Assembly: GCA_020466095.1 (NCBI GenBank)
Contig: CM035808.1
Span: 23,574,296 to 23,638,295, forward strand
From: Chlorops oryzae
Taxonomy: Eukaryota > Arthropoda > Insecta > Diptera > Chloropidae
Direction: 5' to 3'
DNA: 64,000 bases
The notes below the pieces were generated by a model. It was not told where the DNA came from and did not search any database. It worked only from the letters and a program-made list of their open reading frames with translations. This document shows positions 50,885 through 60,226 of this stretch, in pieces (position 1 is the first letter of the stretch; the number at the start of each line of letters is the position of its first letter). The position numbers and the translations under genes are program-made.

Positions 50885-53551
50885 CCAATCAATTGATTGC
50901 ATAATACATTCAATTTTTTACCTTAACAAGCAAAAAGTGCTCAAGTCGCTTTCAACATATACATACATATCGTTAGCTTCGGATAGAAAGGGCGTAACTC
51001 ATTTTTTTTTTAAAACGAGATTTTTGCATTTTCTGATGGTCGACTCTCAAATACACCCCCTCCAAAAAAATTGACGACCTTTGATTGAAAATACCGAAGT
51101 TATAGTTACTGATAGCGAACAATTTTGCGAAAGAAAAAAGCCTTAACTCACAAAAAGACGTTCAACTACGCCAGTGATGGCGAGACCTATAAATTAACAT
51201 TCATAACTGTGCGTGTGCATTAGGGTGATGACTTTTTTTGAAACTCTTTTCCTGTATCATAGTACGATGAACTTTTATTAGACTTCATAAAATACTAATT
51301 TTAAGGTTATTTTGTAAAAAAATGTCACGCATCAAGTCATTTGAAAAATTTAATTTTTGATTTTTTTTCCAAATTTTTGATGTTACTGTAAGCAGAGTAG
51401 TAAGCAGAGGGGTCAAATGTAGGACCAACTACCATTATTTTTTTATTCCCAACAATTTATCCAAAAATACCTTCCCCCTATCTCCGCTCCTTCAGGGGGC
51501 TCCAATACAAAAGTAATTTTTTTATGAATTTTCCCCCCACTGTCCTAACTAGCCCCAGAGTGCCCCTAGAGGAGTCAAATGTTTGACCGACCCCCATTAA
51601 CTTTGTCTCATTAACATTTTTTCCCAACATACTGACCCCCTATCTCCCCTCCTTAGGGGGTCACCCATACAAAATTACCTTAATTTTATCACAATTTCAG
51701 ACAAAATGCCTGTCACTACAGTCAAACCCCTCCTAGGGGGCTGATATATATGACCGACCCCCATTATTTTTTTACCCCAAGTATTTTCTTTAAACATACC
51801 TACCCTCTATCTCCCCTCCTTAGGGGGGTCCCCATACAAAAAAAAAGCTTAAATTAAAGAAAAATGCCTCACGAACTTCAATCTATAATATAGATGCCGT
51901 AGGAACAAGAACGAGCATGTTCAGTATGTATATTCGAAAAATTTACACAAGTACCTTTTAAACGAGCCTAATATGAAGAATATTGGATTCGTTTTTGGTA
52001 TGTTTTAATAATATGTTATAATTATTATTTTTTTTTAAACTGAATTTTGGGTTCCATCCCCTAACTGGCCAAATAATGACCCTAGTAGAAAAAAAATAAA
52101 TTTTCTACTCAAATGCCGCAAACCTCAATCTATGACGAGTTTTTTGAGACTATAACCATTAAATTCGGTTAGTGGTTTCTATTCATAAAATTAATTCAAA
52201 ACAAATATTTTTTGGAACGCATTATTCACTGTTTTCACGTTCCTTTCTTAAGTCTTTGCATGTCTCTCTTGGTCTGTATGCATGCAAAGACTCAAGACAC
52301 GAACGTGAAAACAGTGAATAATGTGTTCAAAAAATATTTGTTTTGAATTAATTTTATCAATAGAAACCACTAACCGATATTATTGGTTATAGTATAGTGC
52401 TGGATCGCATCTTATAATTTTATTTATATTTTAAACTTTGCGTACAAAGACCTAACTCACGTGTTTTGAACGAAAATTGATATCAAAAAGCCCTAACTCA
52501 GAAAACTGCTCGAAACACAGAAAAAATAAAAATTCAAGCCTAAAACAAATTTCGTGCGTAGTATTTAATTGACTTTGCGTTTAAACTTTTTTTAAATATC
52601 TAACCTTTGCGATTTTATGAAGTTTTTTCCTTCTCCTGTAAAGTAGCAAAATAATGAGTTACGCCCTTTCTATTCGAAGCTATCGATATACTCAATTTTT
52701 CCTTTTTTAATTTTTTTGTAATTATCTATGACTTTTGAAAGTTAGCATTAAAACTGTGGAAATTTTAAATATATGGGAGGAACCTGGAATTTTTGGATTT
52801 TTTTTTTTTTATTAACTCTGAAAGTGCGTGAACAAATATATTTTTGATTCACTAAATCTTAATTAAAAGTTAGTGTGACAAATACAGCCTGAATTAAATT
52901 GCTTTCGTAATTTAGTAGCTGACAAATAAAATTATAGAGTAATTAAAATTTTAATAGCAGCTTGCAGCAAATTTGCGTGTCGAAAATTTTTTTTGGAAGC
53001 CTCATTTAAATGAATCTAATTGAAGGTCAGTTTATATATTTATTTGCGTATTCAAATTTTTTGTTCAGTATATTCAACGCTTAAATTTCTTTTCGTAAAG
53101 TGACAGGGGGAGGGAGAGAAATTAAGAGAGTGGGATAGACACTGGTGGGGGCCGTGCTAGCAAAATGAAGTGTATGAGAGTTTTAGAGCGATGGTCTAAA
53201 ATGTGGGCTAAAAGTGGTAGTGTCTTTAATTTATGGAATATCATCTCCAAAAGAATTCTATCTAATGATAAATCCCATTCGGTGTAATATTAAAGTATTA
53301 AGACCACGATAGGATATATATTAAATGAATAAGAATCGGAACTTAGAACGCCTTAAACATAACCAATGCATTTTTACAAACATCCAAACATTTTCACAAC
53401 GATTTTTGACAAAAAAAAATTGACTTCATCGAGAAAACCGCAAGTATACGCAAAATTTTTTCAATGAATCGTTAGAAGCAACTCCACCCTTTAACTTTTT
53501 AATTACTAGAAGACGAAGCAAGACGGAGCCGTATAAATCCATATTTATGTC
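50885..53551. repeat. Tandem duplication, copy 2, split by a transposon
   Basis: The first 86 bp (50885-50970) and 52686-53551 together correspond to copy 1 at 49911-50884. The duplication predates the transposon insertion, since copy 1 lacks it. Confidence 0.85.
50971..52685. mobile_element. DNA element (1.7 kb) with tandem units and inner hairpin, member B
   Basis: Inverted ends CGTTAGCTTCGGATAGAAAG and, from the right, CGATAGCTTCGAATAGAAAG, each followed by GGCGTAACTCATT. Flanked by ATAT on both sides, a weak low-complexity duplication. It contains three about 165-bp tandem units (starts near 51421, 51584 and 51752) and a palindrome at 52142-52395. A diverged relative is at 8560-9660. No coding frame. 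Confidence 0.8.
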
Positions 53552-54309
53552 CATATTTAAAGAGCTGACCGTTTCCAGTCGTCTTAAAAGGAAGAAAGTA
53601 TCAAAAATCCAAAAATTGAACATCAAACGCTCTCAATTTGGAATTTCATAAAATTGCAGTCTCAAATGCGCACATTCGATGATGGATTTTTCGCTCCGAT
53701 GTGATTAAGATCGACTAAATAGGAAAATATGGGTGATTTTTTGTATGTTTGTATTTTAACCGCTTTTAAATTGAGTGCATCTATTTGCATTGCTCTCGAG
53801 TCTCACGGACTCGCTCTCTGAATGCAGTTCTTTTGCTATCGTTTTTCACACAGACACTCAGTCCACAAAATTGAAAAAAAATCAATCATTTTTTCACATT
53901 TTTCACATTTCTTTACAATTTTGAAGTTTAAGCATGATGACAGTGGCTTTTAAATAAGATAAAAATAAAAAAAAATAAAAACGAATTGTTGCGTCTTATC
54001 ATTTTATTAAAATCTTTGAGCCTTTATTACACGTGTCACTAATTTTTCATTGTTTGAGAATTAAATTTCGCATAGCCCGCCAGTCAGCTTTGAAATTATA
54101 TATATTATATAAATAAATATATCTGCAACAGTGTCATAGAATTCAAAAAAAGAGTCATTAAAATCATTAAAGCAATCAATGAAGGTGTTTCAAATTCTCA
54201 CAACGATTGTATCAATCTCACGTTCGTTCTTTACACTTGAAAGTCGGAGATAGTTCTGTTCTGTCTAAGTAAATTTTCAATAACATGATCTAACAATACT
54301 TAATATTCT

Positions 54310-54355
<46 letters not shown>

Positions 54356-54780
54356 GATGTAAGCTCTAAAAGTATGCTATTAGTTTGTTTCCTAAACTCT
54401 AAAACAAAAAAAATGCCTATCTATCCATCGGTGTTGGGATGGGATGGGAAATCAATGACATATATCCTGTGCCGTGACAAGGTTTCGCTTTGGAAATATC
54501 ATTCTACAAAAATTATACTTATAGCATGTTGCTTTACTTGATTCTCTATAGTTTTTTTTTTTTTTTTTTTTTAATTTTGTCAAATCATTCAAAGACTTGA
54601 GATTATTAACCTAATTATAGTTTTCTAGCTCTTATCGGAATTATGAACATCCATTATCGAATAAAAAAGTTCGTAAAAATATTTTTAGTTTCTTTTTTAT
54701 ATTTCAAAAATTGCAAGTTTTTTTTTTATACTATAACAATAGAATCAGCTCTGGAATTTTGAAAGAAATCCATGTGGCTT
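53552..54780. other. Intergenic DNA with homopolymer runs
   Basis: A run of about 42 A lies at 54310-54351 and a run of about 22 T at 54551-54572. No gene is visible up to the odorant-binding protein gene; AATAAA-type signals for its 3' end may lie near 54660-54700 on the minus strand. Confidence 0.5.
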
Positions 54781-54782
54781 TC

Positions 54783-55723
54783 TCAAACGCCTATATCGAT
54801 TCCCCGAGCCAGAGTCTCTTCCTTAAAGCATTTTCCATATAGTTCAGCTGCATCACAACGATCGGCTGGCACCGAAGTTGCTGCGCACTTGTCAATTATT
54901 TCAGTACCGATCTTCATCTTTTCAGCGTCCCCATCGGCAAACATTTTGCCATGCTCCATTGCAACGGACTTATCGAACTTGCCATTTGCATCCATCTTTT
55001 GCACAAAGAAAAAAGAAAATCAAAAGTTTTATTTAATATTCTAAAAAGTGATTGTGTCCATTAATTGCGTAATATTTTTATTACTGTTTTCACGTTCGCG
55101 TCTTAAGTCTTTGCGCAGACAGTTCTGTTATAAAAAGCGAGAGAGATATAACAAAGACTTAAGACGACAACGTGAAAACAGTAATAAAAATCTTCCGTAA
55201 TTAATGGACAGCCAATTATGAATTTGCAATCTTAAGATCCAAATCATCCTACCAGTTTAACTTTTGACATCATGCATGCGCGCAGGCATTTTCCTGGTTT
55301 ACCAGCGGCTGGCTTTTTTTGCATCAAATCATCAATGTCCGCTGAAACGAAATTCGATGGCTTAAATTATTTCTTCTCTCAATTTGATTAGGAAATTAAG
55401 GAAAATAATGATCGAATTATATATATTTAAAAAAAAATTAAAATAACAAAACTTAAAAAATAGAAGCATACTTATAGGCGATTGCTTCTCCGTATATTTC
55501 ACATTTAAAATTTTTAGCTCCAATATCGAATTATTATCGGTTTATATTTTGAGTCTGCTCCAAAATTTGTTGATGATCACTCACATTTACTTGCTCCTTC
55601 CTTGGTCATGCACTCATTGGCATGTTCGTGTATTGTCTTCATTATTCCCTCTTTGTTGATAGCGCATTTGACAATAGCAGCACACAGGATGCAAAAAAGT
55701 AAAACACTCAAGAACTTTTGCAT
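54783..55723 (-). CDS. Odorant-binding protein, classic six-cysteine type (Obp28a-like)
   Basis: Three exons on the minus strand: 55723-55585, 55341-55253 and 54995-54783, joined by GT..AG introns to give 146 aa. Residues 1 to about 20 form a hydrophobic secretion signal. Six cysteines fall at 38, 65, 69, 113, 123 and 132; spacing C2-x3-C3 and C5-x8-C6 is the classic insect OBP pattern, which pairs into three disulfides. The Gly-Lys-Cys-Leu-Arg-Ala-Cys core and the Leu-Met-Asp-Ala-Asn-Gly-Lys segment are close to Drosophila Obp28a. The protein would be secreted into sensillar lymph and bind small hydrophobic ligands. The exon 1 donor GTGAGT was chosen over an upstream GTAAAT because it keeps the frame. 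A palindromic MITE occupies the second intron. Confidence 0.9.
55055..55210. mobile_element. Palindromic MITE inside the OBP intron (156 bp)
   Basis: Arms begin TGTCCATTAATTGCG and, inverted, TGTCCATTAATTACG; both hold ACTGTTTTCACGTT and CTTAAGTCTTTG. The same core palindrome occurs at 52228-52330 and, diverged, at 9545-9640. Confidence 0.8.
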
Positions 55724-55803
55724 TTTGAGATTGAGAGATTCCAGTTAACTTCTATTGTGAGAACTTAGGTTCGGACTGATGTTTGAATTTGGAAATAGCC
55801 ATG

Positions 55804-55811
55804 CTTTTATA
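55804..55811 (-). promoter_or_regulatory. TATA box of the OBP gene
   Basis: TATAAAAG on the minus strand, 81 bp upstream of the ATG. This fits a start site near 55775 and a 5' leader of about 50 nt, as in many strongly expressed secreted fly proteins. Confidence 0.6.
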
Positions 55812-56289
55812 CTAAGGAATGAATCATTCAAAGCTACTCAAGCGCTACGCTTTTTGGATTGATTATCTCAATTTCATAAATATCTATGTTTTACTAATTA
55901 TTTTGCTTGAAGCTTTTCAGCTGTGAAATTATTGGTTTTGAGCAATTAAAATGCAAAAAAAAAACAACTTACTATCTATTTTGCGTTTCGAAAATATTGA
56001 CTTGAAGGGGATATTTTTTTCTAAATTGGAGCAGCAAACATATTTTGTGATTTCAGAAAAGCTACGTCATATTATGGAATATGTATAGTGAAGGAGAGGA
56101 AGAATAAATGGGAACCGTCAAGCATTGCAAAAATCTGGTTCCTGGAAAGTCTATCGATGACAACGACATTATTCTACTACAAAAAATTAAAATAATCGCA
56201 ATTTATTTTCATACAAAAATAACTCCCACAGTCAGAAAATGTAAAGAAAATTTCGAAATTTTCAATTTGATGACAAAAATATCCTCCCA

Positions 56290-57259
56290 CCCAACATTTG
56301 GAAGACTGTTTTATGAGAAGATTAATTTACGAGTCTTTTTCGAGCCCTCTTCATGATTAGAAAATGATTGATCACATGCACGATTAAAAGAAGACTCGAA
56401 AACGACTCTTTAATATGTTTCAAAAGCGAGTCGTATTTCAATAACACAGATGAGTCTTTTTCGAGCCCTCTTGATGATTGAAAAGTGATCGATCACATGC
56501 ACGATTAAAAGAAGACTCGAAAACGACTCTCCAATATGTTTCAAAAGCGAGTCGTATTCAAATTGCAACAACAAAATATAGAGCAATCGCCAATTAATCA
56601 TGTATGGGATTGAAATATGATCATTCAAATTGTTGCTATCTTATATGTCACTCAAAATTTGACTCAAAATTGAATTGAATGGAATTTGACTTTAAAGTTA
56701 TAAACGAAAAATTTCCATGACTTTCGATTTGGAATGCTTGGTGTCGACGGGTGAGCACAGGACTAGAAAACGAGAGTTCCTAGGTTCAAATCCCACATAC
56801 CGGCAAAGGAAAAAAAAATTTTGAATTCATAATAATAATACATATAACATCATAACATATACACGGAAAAGCCAAAAAATGTGTAATTGATTTAAAAAAT
56901 TTTTTTATTTTTTTTATTTTTGGTAAGCAATTGATTATAAATATGAGTCGTAGAAGACTACAAAATGATAGCAAATATGAGTCGTAGAAGACTCGAAAAT
57001 GACAGCAAATATGAGTCGTACAAGACTCGAAAATAGTAACAAATATGACTCGAAAATGATAACAAATATTACTCGAAAATGACTCGCAAATGATATCAAA
57101 TATGACTCCCTAAGAAGAGTCGCGGCTAGGGTTCCAATTTCTCCCGACAAAAGTATCATTTTTGATCAGAAAACGAGCGCATATTTGATCTTTTTAATCA
57201 GAAAGGCGACTCGAAAAAGACTCGCTTTTGATCAAATTTTTCGAAAAATGCTACCTGGG
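56290..57259. mobile_element. Motif-packed DNA element, ends CCCAACA / CCCAGGTAGCA
   Basis: The right end, inverted, reads CCCAGGTAGCATTTTTCGAA, matching CCCAAGTAGCA of the element at 22863-23971; the left end CCCAACATTTGG matches that element's other terminus CCCAACA. The inside holds two about 120-bp tandem units (56331-56450 and 56451-56570) and an array of about 37-bp units (56935-57110), all built on GACTCGAAAA and GAGTCGT words in both orientations. No coding frame. Confidence 0.6.
56738..56803 (+). ncRNA. tRNA-like (SINE head) sequence with a Pol III B box
   Basis: GGTTCAAATCC at 56783-56793 is an exact B-box consensus within GAGTTCCTAGGTTCAAATCC, preceded by a weaker A-box-like GGTGTCGACGGG and followed by an A-rich stretch. 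It does not fold into a full tRNA by eye, so a tRNA-derived SINE fragment is more likely than a functional tRNA gene. Confidence 0.35.
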
Positions 57260-57374
57260 CTTAGAACTGCAAATTAGCAATAGAGAATTTAATATTCTTG
57301 AAAATGCCTGAAATAATTTTTTCTTAAGCTACGCCAAATCTATTTTTTTTCCCCCTGTAACCCTTCAGGTTAAT

Positions 57375-58200
57375 TAGGGTGACCAAAATGCTTTCGGTTA
57401 AATAAAGGACACCTTAAAGCGAAAACCAAAACTCCCCCTCCGTGAAATGTTTTCCATATGCTATGAAAACACTTTTTCACATGTTCTTTTGGGGCGTAGT
57501 ATATACTTCCAATAGTCAAACACGACCTAAGAAAATCTCTTCGAAATACAGAGCAAAAGCAAGTTTCTAAATATTATTTTTTTTTACTTTTCAAAAAATT
57601 AATTTTTGTTGTTGTTTTATTATCTTCTTAATATAAATGAATTTTTGTTGCATTAAAAATTTAGAAAAAATAAGAGCTTTTCATTGTTGCACCACGAAAG
57701 CTAAGTTCATAGTGGCAAATCGCGCGCACACAGGTGAGTACAAATTTTAAATTATCGTAGCTATCCCCCTTCTGTACACCCCAAAATAAAGCTCAATTCA
57801 TTATCTTTCGACCTGATTACATTTCACAATAAAATTTTACACGTAGGCATCCATTTGAGGTATAAATTACAATCCTTCCTTCAAAAGTGGAGGTTTCCCC
57901 ATAAAATCCAATTGGCCGACCTCTAAACGTCCTTCAAAAAATCTGAAAAAATTCTCAAAATCTTTTTAGGCAATTGTCTTTCAAATTCCGTGTGGACATT
58001 TTAACATTAAAAAAAATAATAATAAAAATTTCGACAGCCTAGTTTTTATTAGTAATAAGTTATATACACTTGAACGGGATTTATTAATATCACCAGAAAA
58101 ATGAATAAAATAAAGGACAATCAAAGGCCGATTAATTACTTTCCCCAAACTGCCAAAAAAAAAGGACATGTCCTTTTAAAAAAAGACGTTTGGTCACCCT
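57375..58200. mobile_element. hAT element with TAGGGTGACC ends
   Basis: The left end is TAGGGTGACCAAAATGC; the right end, inverted, is AGGGTGACCAAACGTC. Flanks are AGGTTAAT at 57367-57374 and 58201-58208, an 8-bp duplication. AAAGGAC/GTCCTTT words recur near both ends. About 830 bp, no transposase. Confidence 0.8.
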
Positions 58201-58264
58201 AGGTTAATACTTTAGAGCCCCTCCCTGCCTCTTAAAAGTCTTTCTTTCACCATGGCCGCTCTAC

Positions 58265-58436
58265 TAGGTTAGGTTAGGTTAACGCGGCTGACACCATAAA
58301 GATTGACACACTTAGGCCCTTTCTGATACCGGGATAAATGGTAAGCCAAAGAAGAAACAGAAAAACTAAACGACATCCACGATTTCAGCTGGGAATCGAA
58401 CCCAGGGACTATCGCTTCATAAATTGGCATCTAAGC
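58265..58436 (-). repeat. tRNA-derived repeat, B-box part and body
   Basis: On the minus strand, GGTTCGATTCC (58392-58402) is a perfect B box in TCCCTGGGTTCGATTCCC. The matching A-box-like segment, TTGCCGAAGTTCG, lies across the hAT insertion at 59629-59643. Joined in order they give a tRNA-like Pol III promoter followed by a body ending in AACCTAACCTAACC, consistent with a SINE. Confidence 0.45.
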
Positions 58437-58735
58437 TAGGGCTGCCATACGTCCTGGTTTACCAGGATTTGTCCTGGTTTTGCACGAATTGTCCTGGTGT
58501 CCTGGTCTACCCTGAAATTGTCCTGGTATAAATGTTTAAGTGAATTGTTAGTTTTTTTTTTTTATATAAATGTTTAAGTGAATTGTTAGTTTTTATACCC
58601 GACACACTCTGTGTCGAGGGTATATTGCGTTTGTTGGGTTGTGTGTAACACCCAGAACCAGTCGAGATAGACCATACAAAATGTATATAGAAATGATCAG
58701 CGTCGCCAGGAGATTCGATTTAGACATGTCCGTCC

Positions 58736-58773
<38 letters not shown>

Positions 58774-59621
58774 CTGTATACAGTTATCTTATCGAAGGAG
58801 TTGAGCTATCCTGACAAAATTTGGTATGCGTGCTCACGGGGACATGAGTAAGAACAAGTTCGAGAATGGACCCGATCGGACCATTTTTAGGGGTACCTCC
58901 AGTACTAGGGTCTGTTATGAAAATCACAAAAACTGCTCTAAAACCTGAGTTTTTCAAGATATTTTGATGAAACTTGGTATTTGAACATGCTTAAAGGCAA
59001 GTAATATGATTTCAAAAAATTTTAAAAGTGGGCGTGGCATAAGGGCGTTTTTCAAAAAATGTCTGCTACTCCCGAAATACCAATGGGACTTGAACAAAAA
59101 TTGGCACGTATACTTCCTTGATAGCCAGTAATGTCCTTCCCAAAAAAATTTTCGATCAGACCATTATTAAGGGTACCTCTAGTACTAGGGTCTGTCACAA
59201 AAATCCCAAAAATGCCTCAAAATCAGACTTTATTGAAATATTACAATGAAACTTAGAATTTGAGCGTATATATAAGGGTCCGATTAGAATTCAAAAAAAA
59301 TTTGAAAAGTGGGCGTGGCAAAAGGGCAGTTTTCATTTAGAAATTTAACAAAAGTTGGTATATGGGGCTCCTTATGCCCTTAAACACTTCTTGATATTAA
59401 AAATTGTGTGTCTGTGTCGGGTATTCTATTGTCAGGCTCGCCTGACTATAACACCCTTACTTGTTTTTTTATATGAATGTTAAAGAAGATTGTTAATTTT
59501 TTTTTTTCAAATAAATGTTTGATGACTTTATCCATAAACAATTTTTTGGTTGTTTTTTTATAAGTGGAAAATTTTTGAGAAAAGTGTCCTGGTGAGCGGA
59601 GTCAGACTTATGGCAGCCCTA
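58437..59621. mobile_element. hAT element with TAGGGCTGCCATA ends
   Basis: Ends TAGGGCTGCCATACGTCC and, inverted, TAGGGCTGCCATAAGTC. Both flanks are ATCTAAGC (58429-58436 and 59622-59629), an exact 8-bp duplication. The left subterminal region repeats GTCCTGGT about six times, partly inverted as ACCAGGA. A Helentron/DINE-like element is nested at 58594-59467. Confidence 0.9.
58594..59467 (+). mobile_element. Complete Helentron/DINE (mini-me)-like element
   Basis: It starts TTTTTATACCCGACACACTC, forms a GACAC..GTGTC hairpin closing at GGGTATAT, has a GTCY microsatellite (58727-58778), repeated GGTACCTC(C/T)AGTACTAGGG and GTGGGCGTGGC words, and ends with the hairpin GTCAGGCTCGCCTGAC then ACCCTTACTTGTTTT. 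Layout matches mini-me/DINE elements of flies. It has no coding capacity. Confidence 0.75.
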
Positions 59622-59717
59622 ATCTAAGCGAACTTCGGCAACGAGGCCGAAGACCCCTCCACTAACCCTGCAAACAAAGGCACTTCAGTACGGGACGCTG
59701 AGCATATATTCGGTAGA

Positions 59718-60051
59718 GGCTCAAATACACGATACAAGCATTTGCACAAGTCCATAAAAATTATCAATAAATCCTCCGGAACACACGGTACAAGCCATAT
59801 ACGCGCAAACATAGATTTTCAGTAAAATATTTGTCGTTTTGCTTTTTTTTTTATCGGCACATCCGATCTCAGTGAAATCTCTATAAAAATGAGCCCTTTT
59901 TATCTACACACCACACAAACTGCTTGTACAAACATCACCGAAAATCAAAATTTTTTGATGTACGCGCAAGAACAAATACTTATATACACACTACACAAAA
60001 TGCATGCACAAACATGGATTTGTGCAAATGCTTGTATGGTGCATTTGAGCC
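59718..60051. mobile_element. MITE with GGCTCAAAT ends (334 bp)
   Basis: Left GGCTCAAATACACGATACAA and right inverted GGCTCAAATGCACCATACAA, each followed by GCATTTGCACAA. About 38 bp of ends match. It lies just upstream of the CDKAL1-type gene. Confidence 0.65.
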
Positions 60052-60151
60052 TTAATCGAAATCGAAATCGAAATTTTGATACAATTAAATCGTTAATTGC
60101 TTGAAATAAATCGAGTTTTCACTCTCGGCGATTAATCTTGCCATCTCTACT

Positions 60152-60164
60152 TACATCAGCTGTT
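60152..60164 (+). promoter_or_regulatory. E-box core-promoter-like motif before the CDKAL1-type gene
   Basis: ACATCAGCTGTTG matches the ATCAGCTGTT-type motif frequent in Drosophila housekeeping promoters, about 65 bp before the ATG. No TATA box is visible. Confidence 0.45.
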
Positions 60165-60226
60165 GATATCTGCATGCTTTCGGAATCGGTCATTAGTTTT
60201 GAATTTATTTATAAACTTAAAACACA

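Noticed and set aside
58727..58778. GTCY tandem runs here, at 18050-18121 and at 60508-60538, as independent satellites
   Set aside because: Each is an internal part of a Helentron/DINE-like element, so they are not separate loci.
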